In this document: piece by piece, positions 1 to 10,218 of the stretch | How the letters are laid out: each line of letters begins with the position of its first letter | How positions within the stretch are numbered: position 1 is the stretch's first letter | Assembly: GCA_033439265.1 (NCBI GenBank) | Contig: JAVTVX010000008.1 | Span: 2,170,001 to 2,234,000 of the forward strand | Source of the DNA: Dillenia suffruticosa | Taxonomy: Eukaryota; Streptophyta; Magnoliopsida; Dilleniales; Dilleniaceae | Direction of reading: 5' to 3' | Length of the DNA: 64,000 nucleotides | Notes under the pieces: generated by a model | Told to the model about the DNA's origin: nothing | What the model saw: the letters and a program-made list of their open reading frames with translations, nothing else | Databases searched by the model: none | Position numbers and translations under genes: made by a program

Positions 1-12
1 TAAAAAATTGGA

Positions 13-39
13 CCTAGGCCCAACCCACGTGGGCCTAGG
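13..39. promoter_or_regulatory. Palindromic G-box flanked by inverted TGGGCC (site II-like) elements
   Basis: A perfect 10-bp inverted repeat (arms 13-22 and 30-39, 7-nt spacer) carries GGCCCA and its reverse complement TGGGCC. It also overlaps a second palindrome, CCCACGTGGG at 24-33, whose core is the G-box CACGTG (26-31). G-boxes bind bZIP/bHLH factors and TGGGCC elements bind TCP factors in plant promoters. The promoter it would serve is not visible: the LINE lies immediately to the right and any gene to the left is outside the window. Confidence 0.4.
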
Positions 40-226
40 AAATAGGCTTTAGCCATCTAACAGAGGGCTGGGCTGGAATACCCGGGCTTACATGTAATAT
101 TTTTTTTTTGGTACATGGAAGGAGAAGCAAAACAAAGAAAAGAAACTAAAACCACCACAACAACGAGGGCAAAAACCTAGAGAGAGACGAGACTCAAACT
201 AGCGCCAAGTAAGCTACTAGATGCAA

Positions 227-3200
227 TCAGACCTTCTTTCGCCTTCTGGACCAAGCAACTCCCGCAGCCTCAAGCAGCAGCAGGGGAATCACTTCAGGCG
301 GAGGCATGCTATTTTCAACCAGACCAGATTTGGCATTCTTACCCAGTTCCACAAGTTTATCCGCACACTTGTTTGCTTCTCTATAGATGTGCTGAATTTT
401 CAGAACACGAAGATCCCGCATGAGATGTCTGCAGTCTTGAAGGATGTTCCACCAAGGATGGTTATCACCCACTCCTTCATTCACCGCAGCTGTCACATTT
501 AGAGAGTCACACTCGACCTCCAACACCTGAAACTCTCGATCCTTGGCGATCCTTAGACCCTCCCTTAACGCCCATAATTCAGCGAGATCCCCACCTGCAG
601 ATCCCACGTTTGCCCAAAAACCATGCAGCCATTCACCTCGGCAATTTCTGAATAGCCCTCCTGCACCTGCCTGCTTCCCCGAAAGAGTTGCTCCCCCATC
701 CACGTTTAGCTTGATTTTGCCTTCTGGAGGCTTCGACCAAGCAACCAGAAAAACTGCCTTCCCTCCTGACTCCCTGTGCAGTCTATTGGAGATGATTTCG
801 ATTAAGTCAAGTGTTCTACTGGAGACCTGAGAAGGCGGCTCAAGCTTCTGCTGGAAGAAGCCACTGCACCTAGACTTCCAAACTGCCCAAATAGTCAGCC
901 CAAAGCCTATCCCTTCATCAACGCTGTCTCTCCCAAAGTGAAGCTGATGTTCCCTTGTCGCACCCTTCTTGAGCCACTCCCTTCCGGCATCAGTCCAAAA
1001 ACTTGCTGCAGAATCTATGTTGTGCACAAGGTGACCCCAAATACTAGAAGCATGGGGGCAATCACGCAGAGCATGCTCAAGAGACTCTTCTTCCAGTCTG
1101 CAGAGCTCACAAACGTGATCATTCACCACTCTCCTCTTATAAAGCTCTGACTTTGTCAACACTTTGGCATTTGCCGCCATCCACAAGAAAAACTTAACCC
1201 TCTCAGGATTTTTGGATTTCCAAACCCAACTCCAGTCCTCGTCAATCCGCTGTTGAGACCCCCGTAGCTTCTTCTGAATCCAATACGCTGAAGCCACCGA
1301 GAACTCCCCGTTCGCAGTCCCCGTCCAAACCAGAACATCGTGTCTAGACCTATCTCTAGGAATGGGCAGAGCCCTAACCTCCTCTAATTTGGATTGGGGA
1401 AGCAAAGCTCCCAAAGTTGCCTCCTTCCACCTACCTTCGTCGTCCCAAAACTGACTGACTTTGATTGCTACAGAGCAGTCCTCATGAGGGATCATCGCCT
1501 CATGTACCAGAGGCCCATTCCCGATCCACCGATCAAACCAAAAGCTAATGGAATTGCCATTTCCGATTCTCCAAATCAAACCTTGTCTAAGGCACTCCCT
1601 ACTAGCACAAATTCCCTTCCAAAGCACTGAAGACTTGCTCTTCCTATTATGCGCCAATAAGCTTCCACCCTTAAGATATTTGCTTCTTAGGATTAAAGCC
1701 CACAACGCGCCATCTCCCTTCAAAATTCTCCACCCCAACTTGGCCAACAAAGCAACATTACAATCTCTCATGCTTCGCATCCCCAAACCTCCTGTTCTCT
1801 TCGGCTCGCATACTGTCTTCCAGTTGACCGGGTGAGTCTTCCTTTTCTCTTCATTACTGCCCCACAAGAAATCCCTATTCATTTTGTCTAGCTTGGTACA
1901 AGTGCTCTCCGAGAGCCAAGTGGACTGCATAGTATAGGTGGGAATTGAGGCAGTCACGGATTGGATTAAAGTACGCCTACCTGCTGTGCTAAGAAGCTTC
2001 GCCTTCCAGCCTGACAGCTTATGTTGCACCCTCTCAACCAAGTGATGATAGAAATCTTTGGTGACCTTGCCATGGATAGCTGGAACACCGAGGTATTTAC
2101 CCAAATTTTCAGTGAGTACAAACTTACTACAAGCTGCTAGGGAGGCTTTGAGGTGTCTTGGAGCTCGAGGAGAGATCCAAATCATAGACTTAGAAGGATT
2201 TACGTCAAGCCCACTTTCGCCCGAGAACTCCTTTAGACAATCAAGGACGTTGCTAAGATTTAAATGTTCCGCCTCAGCAAAAAGAATTAAGTCGTCCGCA
2301 AAAAAAAGATGCGAAATTGCCGGCCCACCTCTTGCAACTTTAATAGCATTCCACCGCCCCTTTTTAACTTTCTCCTCAATCATGAGAGCTAATCGTTCCA
2401 TAACTAGCAGGAAGAGATATGGGGAGAGAGGATCTCCCTGTCTCAAACCCTGACCAGGCTTGAAAGCTTGGAGCACCTCACCGTTCCAGATGATGGAAGT
2501 GTCACCATTGGTCACCGCGAACATGATAAGTCTCACTAGTTTGATTGGAGTGTTGATTTCTAGAAGAACTTTAGCCAAGAATTCCCAATTCACATTATCG
2601 TAAGCCTTTTTGAGGTCGATTTTGATAACCATAAAATGTCTCTTGCTTTTGGAATGCCGAATAGTGTGAAGAACCTCTTGAAGGGCCACCACATTGTCCA
2701 GCGTACCTCTGCCCGGGAGGAAACTATTCTGGTGAGTGCCAATCATGTTTCGCAAAAGCGGACGCAACCTGAAAACCAAGCATTTGCTGAGGATCTTGTA
2801 AGATGTATTTAGTAGGCTAATGGGCCTGAAGTCAGACATATCCGTGGGATGAGCAGTCTTTGGAATCAGGACCATATGAGCTCTGGCCATGACAGGACAG
2901 AAGTAACCATCCTCCATAGCCTTGTTTACAAAGTTACACACTTTGTCCTTCATTAACACCCAGAAGCGTTGGTAGAACACCGGTTGAATTCCGTCTGGAC
3001 CTGGAGCTTTCAAACCTCCCATGGAATACACAGCTCTCCGAACTTCCTCTTCTGCAAACTTTCTGCACAACAGTTGCTGGTCATCCATACGGAGTTTGGT
3101 CCTGGCAACTCCAAATCTTTCACTCATCGCGGCCACAGTCTTCGCAGCATATAAATTGGAGAAATAAGCAATGGCATGTCGTTTCAGAACCTCTTGGTCA

Positions 3201-4357
3201 TAACACCAATTGTTGTTAATCTGGAGCGCTGCAATTTTGTTAGCATTCCTCCTAAGTTTAGTTGAGGCATGAAAGAACTTAGTATTCTTATCCCCTTCTC
3301 TCAACCACTGCACTCTTGACTTTTGTTTCCAGAACACTTCCTCTTGCTCCAGCACCAAGTGATAATCTTGCATGAGTTTGGTCTCCATGGCTTGAAGGAA
3401 ATGAGAGTGGGGGTAATTATAGGCTCTTTGAATACCCCGAAGTCTGCGCTCCAACTCTCTCTTCCGCTGAAAGATGTTGCCAAAAACAAGCGTGTTCCAA
3501 GCTTTGAGCTCCTCTGCAGTCGTCTGGACAGTGACTTCTAGAGGGCCTTCCGCCTTTAGCCAAGCCTCCTCGAAAACTTTATTAAAGTTGGGGTGAGAGA
3601 ACCACGCTGCCTCAAACCTAAAAGGTTTGTTTTCCTTGCTTGGAGTAGCCAAAAGATTAGTGTTCAAACTGATCGGGCAATGGTCCCCGTGGAGCCTAGT
3701 TAAGTTGAGAACCTTGAGATCCGGGAACAGAAGCTTCGCCTCCAGATTACAAAGAGCTCTGTCGAGCTTCTGGTGAATATGGATACCTCCTTCCCTCTTC
3801 CCCACCCAAGTGAACTTTGGACCTTCTGATTTAACGTCCATGAGGCTGCAGTCGTTCCACCATCTCTTAAATCGTTGGAATCTCTTCCAGGAAGAGTTTA
3901 CAACTCTGGAGGTCTCATTGGAGCCTGCTAAGTCATTAAAATCTCCCATCACTATCCAAGGCTGAAACATGTCATCGGCAATGGCCTTCAAATCCTCCCA
4001 GCAAGCTGCTTTAGCTCTCGGAGAAGGTTGACAATACACACAAGTTAAGAACCAACGTCTGCAGGAGTCTTTGATTTCACAGTGAATGAATTGATTGTTG
4101 TGGGCGATCACCGAGAGGTTCACCTTACTCTTGTTCCAAGTTAGCCAAAGACCGCCTCTGAACCCTGAAGTTGGCACAATAAATTCTGCATCCAGGCCCC
4201 AGTTCTTCATGACAGATGGAAAATTATTGTTCTTGGCTTTAGTTTCCAAACAACAGATAATATCTGGCCTTTCCTTCTGAAGAAGCTCTCTGCAGACGCG
4301 CCTGAAGCTGCGGCTGTTCACACCTCTACAATTCCACGTAATAGCTTTAATATTCAT
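227..4357 (-). CDS. LINE ORF2: endonuclease / reverse transcriptase / RNase H polyprotein
   Basis: Second ORF of the LINE, 1376 aa from the ATG at 4355-4357; the open frame extends 10 codons further up to a TTG. Domains in order: an APE-like endonuclease (about 1-230) with the TWNCRG start, LETK, MGDFND and the terminal HGDHCPI motif; a reverse transcriptase (about 470-760) with FRPISLLN, the IKIDLKKAYD metal-binding Asp, GLRQGDPLSPYLF and the catalytic FADD near residue 685; a zf-RVT Cys/His region near 1085-1100 (CELC...H...C); and a C-terminal RNase H (about 1210-1345) with NVDGG, AELWAL, ECDSL and EANKCAD supplying D-E-D-D. The enzyme nicks target DNA, primes cDNA synthesis on it and degrades the RNA strand. 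No disabling change is visible, so the copy may be retrotransposition-competent. Confidence 0.95.
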   Translation of the reverse strand: MNIKAITWNCRGVNSRSFRRVCRELLQKERPDIICCLETKAKNNNFPSVMKNWGLDAEFIVPTSGFRGGLWLTWNKSKVNLSVIAHNNQFIHCEIKDSCRRWFLTCVYCQPSPRAKAACWEDLKAIADDMFQPWIVMGDFNDLAGSNETSRVVNSSWKRFQRFKRWWNDCSLMDVKSEGPKFTWVGKREGGIHIHQKLDRALCNLEAKLLFPDLKVLNLTRLHGDHCPISLNTNLLATPSKENKPFRFEAAWFSHPNFNKVFEEAWLKAEGPLEVTVQTTAEELKAWNTLVFGNIFQRKRELERRLRGIQRAYNYPHSHFLQAMETKLMQDYHLVLEQEEVFWKQKSRVQWLREGDKNTKFFHASTKLRRNANKIAALQINNNWCYDQEVLKRHAIAYFSNLYAAKTVAAMSERFGVARTKLRMDDQQLLCRKFAEEEVRRAVYSMGGLKAPGPDGIQPVFYQRFWVLMKDKVCNFVNKAMEDGYFCPVMARAHMVLIPKTAHPTDMSDFRPISLLNTSYKILSKCLVFRLRPLLRNMIGTHQNSFLPGRGTLDNVVALQEVLHTIRHSKSKRHFMVIKIDLKKAYDNVNWEFLAKVLLEINTPIKLVRLIMFAVTNGDTSIIWNGEVLQAFKPGQGLRQGDPLSPYLFLLVMERLALMIEEKVKKGRWNAIKVARGGPAISHLFFADDLILFAEAEHLNLSNVLDCLKEFSGESGLDVNPSKSMIWISPRAPRHLKASLAACSKFVLTENLGKYLGVPAIHGKVTKDFYHHLVERVQHKLSGWKAKLLSTAGRRTLIQSVTASIPTYTMQSTWLSESTCTKLDKMNRDFLWGSNEEKRKTHPVNWKTVCEPKRTGGLGMRSMRDCNVALLAKLGWRILKGDGALWALILRSKYLKGGSLLAHNRKSKSSVLWKGICASRECLRQGLIWRIGNGNSISFWFDRWIGNGPLVHEAMIPHEDCSVAIKVSQFWDDEGRWKEATLGALLPQSKLEEVRALPIPRDRSRHDVLVWTGTANGEFSVASAYWIQKKLRGSQQRIDEDWSWVWKSKNPERVKFFLWMAANAKVLTKSELYKRRVVNDHVCELCRLEEESLEHALRDCPHASSIWGHLVHNIDSAASFWTDAGREWLKKGATREHQLHFGRDSVDEGIGFGLTIWAVWKSRCSGFFQQKLEPPSQVSSRTLDLIEIISNRLHRESGGKAVFLVAWSKPPEGKIKLNVDGGATLSGKQAGAGGLFRNCRGEWLHGFWANVGSAGGDLAELWALREGLRIAKDREFQVLEVECDSLNVTAAVNEGVGDNHPWWNILQDCRHLMRDLRVLKIQHIYREANKCADKLVELGKNAKSGLVENSMPPPEVIPLLLLEAAGVAWSRRRKKV

Positions 4358-4399
4358 GGAGAGAAAAGGGCAAGAAAAACTAACCAACTCCAGCCGCCA

Positions 4400-6109
4400 T
4401 TACTGGGTCTCCATCTCCTCGCCTCCCTCTGGCTCATCCTCACTGCAACCAGTGGTCGCGTCCTTCGATTCGCAAACGAACCCCATCATTGCTTCAATGC
4501 TCATACCCTCTCCTTCTCCTGGAGTGACCGTTACAGTCAAATTTCTTTGGGACCCCAATAGCTCTCCTGGGTCGAAAGACTTCCTTGGACTGTTTTGGGT
4601 CTGATGAGCTTCCATCGGGCTGCGTCCATTCCGCTTAGGAGACGTGCCAGCAGTCACGTGGGCTGTTGCTCCCAACCCTGTTCTTTGCTGGGCCTCTGAG
4701 GTGTCCACATACAACCCAGTTGAGTTGGAAGGACCATGGGCTGACTCTATCTGTTTTAGCCTTACTCGGGCAGCACCCGCTTCAGTAGGCATCCACGGGT
4801 CCCTCTGTCCACTATCTCTACTCTTATCCCCAAATGGAGAAACGTCTTCGAGACTCCTCCCTTTCACAGTAGCAGCTCTGTTCTGAACACCCCCATCTGC
4901 CTCTCTGCTCAATGTCCGCCTAAACCCCACCAACGCTGTACCGCGCTGATAGGTCGATGTGTGATGCGTTCTAGGTCTGCTGAAACTGTCGTCATCGCCG
5001 ACCTCTGCTCTATCTACTGACAAGCTGTCGTTGACTTCCTCGACTCCCTCCAGATTTGCGAATCGGTTAACGTTGGTAAGCTCTTTCTTTCCCTTTCCCC
5101 TAAAGTTTCCCTTTTTGTTTATCTTTGGTCCCCTTTGGACTAGCATCCAAGGTCCGAGGCCCTCCTCCGTCGCCGCCTTGGGCTCCTCCGTGCTGGGGTT
5201 GACTGCTAGGGTTTCCATTGTTGTTCCCTGATCTGCGCCCATTGGGTTGTTCCCTGTCGTACTCGGGTGGCCCTTGCAATCTTCCAACCTGTGACCCACC
5301 ATTCCGCAACCGAAACAAATCACATGGAGACCCTCATACTCAAGTCGTTGAATTCTTCTCCTGAGTTTGATCATGGGGATCAATGCCTTCTCAAGATCGA
5401 TTTCCACGCAAATCCTGGCATATCTGCCCCTCACTGCATTAGCTGTGTTGGCATCGATCTTAATTGGTTTTCCTATTGCTTTCCCAATTTCTAATAAAAT
5501 CTCCTCATTAAAAAACTCCATGGGGAGATGAGGGAGGCGAACCCACACTGCCGTGGATTTAATTTGTCCCTCCTCAGGCGTAAACCACGGTCTCCACCTT
5601 TTTACCGTGAGGTAGTGATCGTGAATGAGCCATGGGCCCTCTGCTAAGGCCCGATCATAGTCTGTTCTGTGTGTAAATTTGACCAGGAAGAAGCCTTCTC
5701 CCAGGTCGATAAGCTCCAAATTACCCTCAGGCCTCCACATGTGATTTAATTTGATCACCATTAGTTGGTAACCTATGGTCTTCCCCAACAGTTTAATAAT
5801 CAATGTTTTCCTCCATGGCTTCCATAATTCCCTCAGAGTGTCATTTGACACACTGATTTCTGGAATACTGCTTCCACCTGAGGGCACCGTGTCCTCTTCC
5901 TCCAGGTATTCTAGGTCCGAGTCAGATTCCACCCCCATGAGGACCTCCTCTTCGGGAGGACTGTTAGGTTGGCCTAGCAACATGTCCTTAAACGAGCGTT
6001 TAGCCTCGTAGCAGGAGCTTTCCCTTTCGGCTTTTGCCTTTTTAGTGCTTCTTTTGAGGTGGTCTTCCTCCTCAGTAGTGATTTCCAGTTCCTCCTGAAG
6101 AAATGTCAT
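4400..6109 (-). CDS. LINE ORF1, gag-like RNA-binding protein (DUF4283 + CCHC zinc knuckle)
   Basis: First ORF of the LINE, 569 aa from the ATG at 6107-6109. A longer open frame begins at a TTG, but the upstream in-frame TAA at 6131-6133 supports this ATG. Residues of roughly 80-230 form a DUF4283-type domain, with the typical run around RPEGNLELIDLGEGFFLVKF and the WVRLPHLPMEFFN segment. A CCHC knuckle with C-x2-C-x4-H-x4-C spacing follows at about 264-278. The C-terminal half is polar and low in complexity. In plant L1 elements this protein binds the element RNA and forms the RNP needed for target-primed reverse transcription. ORF1 ends in TAA at 4400-4402, in the same frame as ORF2 and 42 nt before the ORF2 ATG, so both are probably translated from one transcript. 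Confidence 0.93.
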   Translation of the reverse strand: MTFLQEELEITTEEEDHLKRSTKKAKAERESSCYEAKRSFKDMLLGQPNSPPEEEVLMGVESDSDLEYLEEEDTVPSGGSSIPEISVSNDTLRELWKPWRKTLIIKLLGKTIGYQLMVIKLNHMWRPEGNLELIDLGEGFFLVKFTHRTDYDRALAEGPWLIHDHYLTVKRWRPWFTPEEGQIKSTAVWVRLPHLPMEFFNEEILLEIGKAIGKPIKIDANTANAVRGRYARICVEIDLEKALIPMIKLRRRIQRLEYEGLHVICFGCGMVGHRLEDCKGHPSTTGNNPMGADQGTTMETLAVNPSTEEPKAATEEGLGPWMLVQRGPKINKKGNFRGKGKKELTNVNRFANLEGVEEVNDSLSVDRAEVGDDDSFSRPRTHHTSTYQRGTALVGFRRTLSREADGGVQNRAATVKGRSLEDVSPFGDKSRDSGQRDPWMPTEAGAARVRLKQIESAHGPSNSTGLYVDTSEAQQRTGLGATAHVTAGTSPKRNGRSPMEAHQTQNSPRKSFDPGELLGSQRNLTVTVTPGEGEGMSIEAMMGFVCESKDATTGCSEDEPEGGEEMETQ

Positions 6110-8007
6110 TCTCTCTAATGAGGGCAAAGTTTATTTCCAAGAGGTGGCTTACATGTAATATATGTATTTTGGGTAGAAGCTTACATGTAATTTGATATGG
6201 AGTTGATATGAAGCTTACATGTAATATAACAACAATGGCAATCAATCCTTTATGCAACTAAATGGGATCATTTATATAGTTTCTTCTATTCCATTATACC
6301 CTATTTCATACATTAATACGATATTATAAAAGATTCATACATAAATTTTTATCTTAATTTTATACTAACCGGTTATCTAATATAACTGTTCTCATTTATG
6401 TAACGTAATTTTTTTAATTTATTCAGATTTATATGTAATATTAAAGATAAAAATTTAGACCCACATCACCCAAAATTTAGGAAAAAAGTGTAATTGCCAA
6501 TTTGGCCCTAGCTCAGTGATGCAGAAGTCTAGTTTGAAGATTTATTATAATTTTATAGATCAACTGATATCGTTTTTCTTTTTCTTAACGATGTCGAATT
6601 CAACTCCTCCTTCCAAAAACGGTAATAATTTTGTTCAAATTCCTACCTCCATTCTCGTGTCACAATGGTCCTGTCACAACAGGAATTCAAACCGAGTCAA
6701 GAAAATCCTATGCATTTCATAATTGCATTCCAATGACATAAATGATTCAAACCATGTTAGCCCGTTTCATAGGGGTCTCCATTAAATTTTGTTATAATTT
6801 CCAAAGGAAAAAAAATATGAAAACATAAGTTCTTTTGTTTGTTTTTTAAGAATATGAGAAGGATCGTGTTTATTATTTACAACTCGTTTGGATGTAAAGA
6901 TTAGGAGAGAAAAGAAAAGATTATGAGAGAAACTTATGATTTTTCTTTCTTTTAAGAGTTTATATATAATAGAAGGGATTTGAATAGATTTGAAATCTTT
7001 CTAAATCTAAAATTTTTTTTCTCTCAAAAGTGAAAATAAATAAAAGGGGAGAGAAAATGTTAATATTAAATATTTTTTATATTTCAAAAATGACTTTTAA
7101 AATCCGAAAGCAAAACCTTTTATTTTCAATAAGTCTGTTTTTTTTTTCTTTTATAAAACTTCCAAACAACACCGATAAAATATTATAATTTTTCTCTTTT
7201 TTCTTTTCTCTCCAAACTAATCTTTTCTTTTCTCTCCAAAACTCCCGAACATAATCTTAGAGTTACACAATAAATAACTCTCTCCATACAAATCACAAAA
7301 ATAAACTACAATCATTAAAATTCGAACTTACTCTCCCAATAAATTCTAAACATTTTGGCAATTGTAGGCATTGAGATTTATTATTATTATTATTTTAATT
7401 TTGAGACAAATTTTGGTGATAGACCATAGAAAATCTTATAATTTCTAAATGAGAAAAAACTATTTTCTTTGTCGATTTTTTTCTTTTTCTTTTTTTTTTT
7501 TCCTAGAAGCGAGGGTGGATTCGAGAAGGAAGAAATTCGAAAATTCGAAATTGTTTGGTGACCCCACAAGGAACACGATTGTATTCATTCAATAAATAAG
7601 ACCTTTAAAATACCTTTCATTCATGACACCCATCTCTCATGAGTCACGATTCCTGCGAGCGTAACGTCAATTATTATATTTCCTGTCCTGTCAATGTTTT
7701 CGACGAAGCCTCGCACAAGCATGTAATGTTTTAATTGACGATTATCCGATTTAAGATTATCCAACTTTTCTATATTGAAAAGCTTATCCGATCTGTCTCC
7801 TGCAAGTCAGTCTAATGATTATAATTTTTCTCGTTCAATATTATAATTGCGGATTCAATTCTCGTATAATCAGAAATTAAAAAAACTTATCCAATCTCAG
7901 CTAAATTTGGTCTAGTGACATATTTACATATTTCTCCGGACGTAGATCCGATAATTAAGAGTATGATTAATAAATTAGACGTTCCAATGCAATTTTGTAG
8001 TAAATTT

Positions 8008-8098
8008 CTTTTTTTTTTTGATACATTAGAGAGATATGAAGTCAGAGAACTTAGGGAAGCAAGAAGCAGACGGTACCAATTGAGTTATAACTCATTAC
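8008..8098 (-). repeat. SINE-like relic (minus strand)
   Basis: Read on the minus strand, a tRNA-like A-box stretch (ACTCAATTGGTACC, about 8072-8085) is followed by roughly 50 bp and then an A-run (plus-strand T run 8009-8019). That order, A-box then A-tail, is the layout of a short tRNA-derived retroposon. The B box is not convincing, so this is a weak call. Confidence 0.35.
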
Positions 8099-9646
8099 CT
8101 TGTAGTAAATTTTTTATCATTATCTATTTGCTTTTTCTATTTAAAGCCATACTTCATTTTCACCAAAATACAGAAATTTAATCCTCGGATGGCCAGCCAC
8201 AACCTAAACTATAAAATTCACATACAAATGGAATGAAAAGTACAAATTATATGCATAAAATTTGCAAATGTCTAAGATAGGCCTCTCACCTAATTCCCCA
8301 CAAAATTTCTTTTTCTTTTTTCTTTTTTTTTCTTTACCAACTTCCTTCAATGCATTCCTTCAAATATACTATTGAAGACGTTTTTAAGATACTTTAATCT
8401 TTGATTAAGAATTTGCTTCAAGTTGGCTTAGGTTAGTGCTTGGCCTATGACTGAAAAAACTTCATTAGGTGGTGAGTTAACATTAGACAATTCACATGCA
8501 ACCTTGTTTAGACAAAAGACATTTCAGGTTAGTTTAGTGTTTTGGGACCCAAAGTTTTAAGGTTTGATTATGTGTTAAGTGAGGGAACTTCACTTGGGAG
8601 AATGTGGGTTGTTGTGGTCATAACCTAACCCTAGCTAACCTTGTCTCTTCCCATCCCATGCACAATGTTTTGGCTATAATAATATTTTCATAATTTAGTT
8701 ATCTAGATATTCTAGAAAAATTTTCTCAAGAACCAAAATATTTCTTCGAAGTCCTATCATGAATGTGGTGAACAGAGAGATCAAGGGTAGCTTTGCCCCG
8801 GTTATATTGTACATTGTAGATCTCATTTATATTACTCTCTCGAACGATTAATACCAAATCTTGAAATTGAGTTCCCATTTATTTTTTTTATTACATAATA
8901 TTTGAATCCTGAATCACTAGATTAGAAAAGGAGTTATGTCCAGAGATAGCTTCAATTTATTATTGTTGTTATTGTCGGATGATTTTTACTTTTTGGTGGA
9001 AATTTCATCCCTTTGGGAGGATGATGATACTAAAATAGAATCCTGAGGATGCAAAATGAACTTGGTGACAAAGGGATATGTACTTACCATATGGTCTGAC
9101 AGATAAGAGTTTGTATGGTGAAGGATAGACATTGTTTTAACATCCATTATTTTAATCATATAGTTATCAAATCACGTGATAAAGTGTAAAATTCCCTTTT
9201 TCTTTTAATAATTATGTTTAGGTAATCTGATTTAATCATATGTTTTTAGATTCCAAACAAGGTGGGCTCAAAAAATATGGGTCGACTTAGATTTATGAAA
9301 AGCTCAAAGCAAGAACCAATACGCATGCTTTGCCTTCTTCTTTATTTATTCTTTTTTGAAATATTTCTTTTAACAAACTTTCAATATTCGGTGATCAGTT
9401 TAAAGTCGATTAATTCAGTTCGATCAAATTAAACACTTAAATAGCAAAATTCTCTCGGTATCTGCTTTTTCATATATAAAATTTAAATATAAAATCTTAG
9501 TTGGGGTACTATATTCAATCACTAAACTAATTAACTATTGACAGTCAATTAACAGTAAAACAAAAAAAATTATGGAATTTTTTAAGTTTAGGCCCATAAT
9601 TAAAGACTTTATTGATTAATCTTATAGGAAGTTACTTTTATAGGTT

Positions 9647-9650
<4 letters not shown>

Positions 9651-9692
<42 letters not shown>
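9651..9692. repeat. (TC)21 microsatellite
   Basis: An uninterrupted TC dinucleotide run of 42 bp in intergenic sequence about 1.2 kb upstream of the receptor-like kinase start. Confidence 0.9.
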
Positions 9693-9699
<7 letters not shown>

Positions 9700-10218
9700 C
9701 TATTCGTGGCAGATGTAGAGGTCCTGTATTTTTGTGCCACACATATTTATCTTTTCTTGTTTGATTGTATAAAAATTTAAATTTGAGATAATCGAGTTGA
9801 TAGAAGAGATTTTATACCATTAAATTGTCTTGACACACGTATATTTATCTAATCAATGCTTTTTGAAGGGTAAAAAGATAATTCACGTTACATTAATGTA
9901 CAATTACTGTCTCAACTTTCTGGGTGTTGAAGCCGAAATGAAAGGTGAGATACGATGCAATGCAAAGTTTTGAGCACATATAGGGTTGTTCAACCTCCCA
10001 ACGTGGCACCTAAGATCTATCTAAGGACAGACGCGAGAGGACCCCAGCCCTAAGAACGCAGGGAAATGGACCTACCGGCACGGCGGAGCCCACAGGTCCA
10101 AATTTATTACGAGACGTTAAGAGTGGGGCCCATTCTTAGTGCACCGAAATCCGGAACCCCCACGGGACCCACTTCATTTTTCCCCTCCCCCCCCCCGGCC
10201 CGCAACTTCACAAGTGTC

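Larger units (their letters stand above)
85..6161 (-). mobile_element. Apparently full-length L1-type LINE with 16-bp target-site duplication
   Basis: A non-LTR retrotransposon inserted on the minus strand. The element body is 101-6145. It is bounded by a perfect 16-bp direct repeat, ggcttacatgtaatat, at 85-100 and 6146-6161, which is the target-site duplication. The 3' end lies at the left, where nine T on the plus strand (101-109) are the short poly(A) tail. Inside, in element order, are a roughly 36-nt 5' leader, ORF1 (gag-like, 6109-4400), ORF2 (endonuclease-RT-RNase H, 4357-227) and a roughly 125-nt 3' UTR. Both ORFs are free of stops and frameshifts and all key catalytic motifs are visible. 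With the exact duplication this points to a recent insertion. The leader is short, so slight 5' truncation cannot be excluded, but an in-frame TAA at 6131-6133 shows that ORF1 itself is complete. Confidence 0.95.
6162..10218. other. AT-rich intergenic region, no gene seen
   Basis: No open frame here has recognisable protein features; the short frames at 6516-6722 and 7915-8181 have chance composition. The stretch holds T-rich and A-rich tracts, a (TC)21 microsatellite at 9651-9692, a SINE-like relic near 8008-8098, two further copies of the gcttacatgtaat target motif at 6179 and 6213, and a GC-richer segment (about 9985-10218) next to the duplicated promoter block of the receptor kinase. Confidence 0.6.

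Noticed and set aside
2058-2453. Plus-strand 131-codon frame
   Set aside because: It lies over the reverse transcriptase of the minus-strand LINE ORF2 and has no family features.
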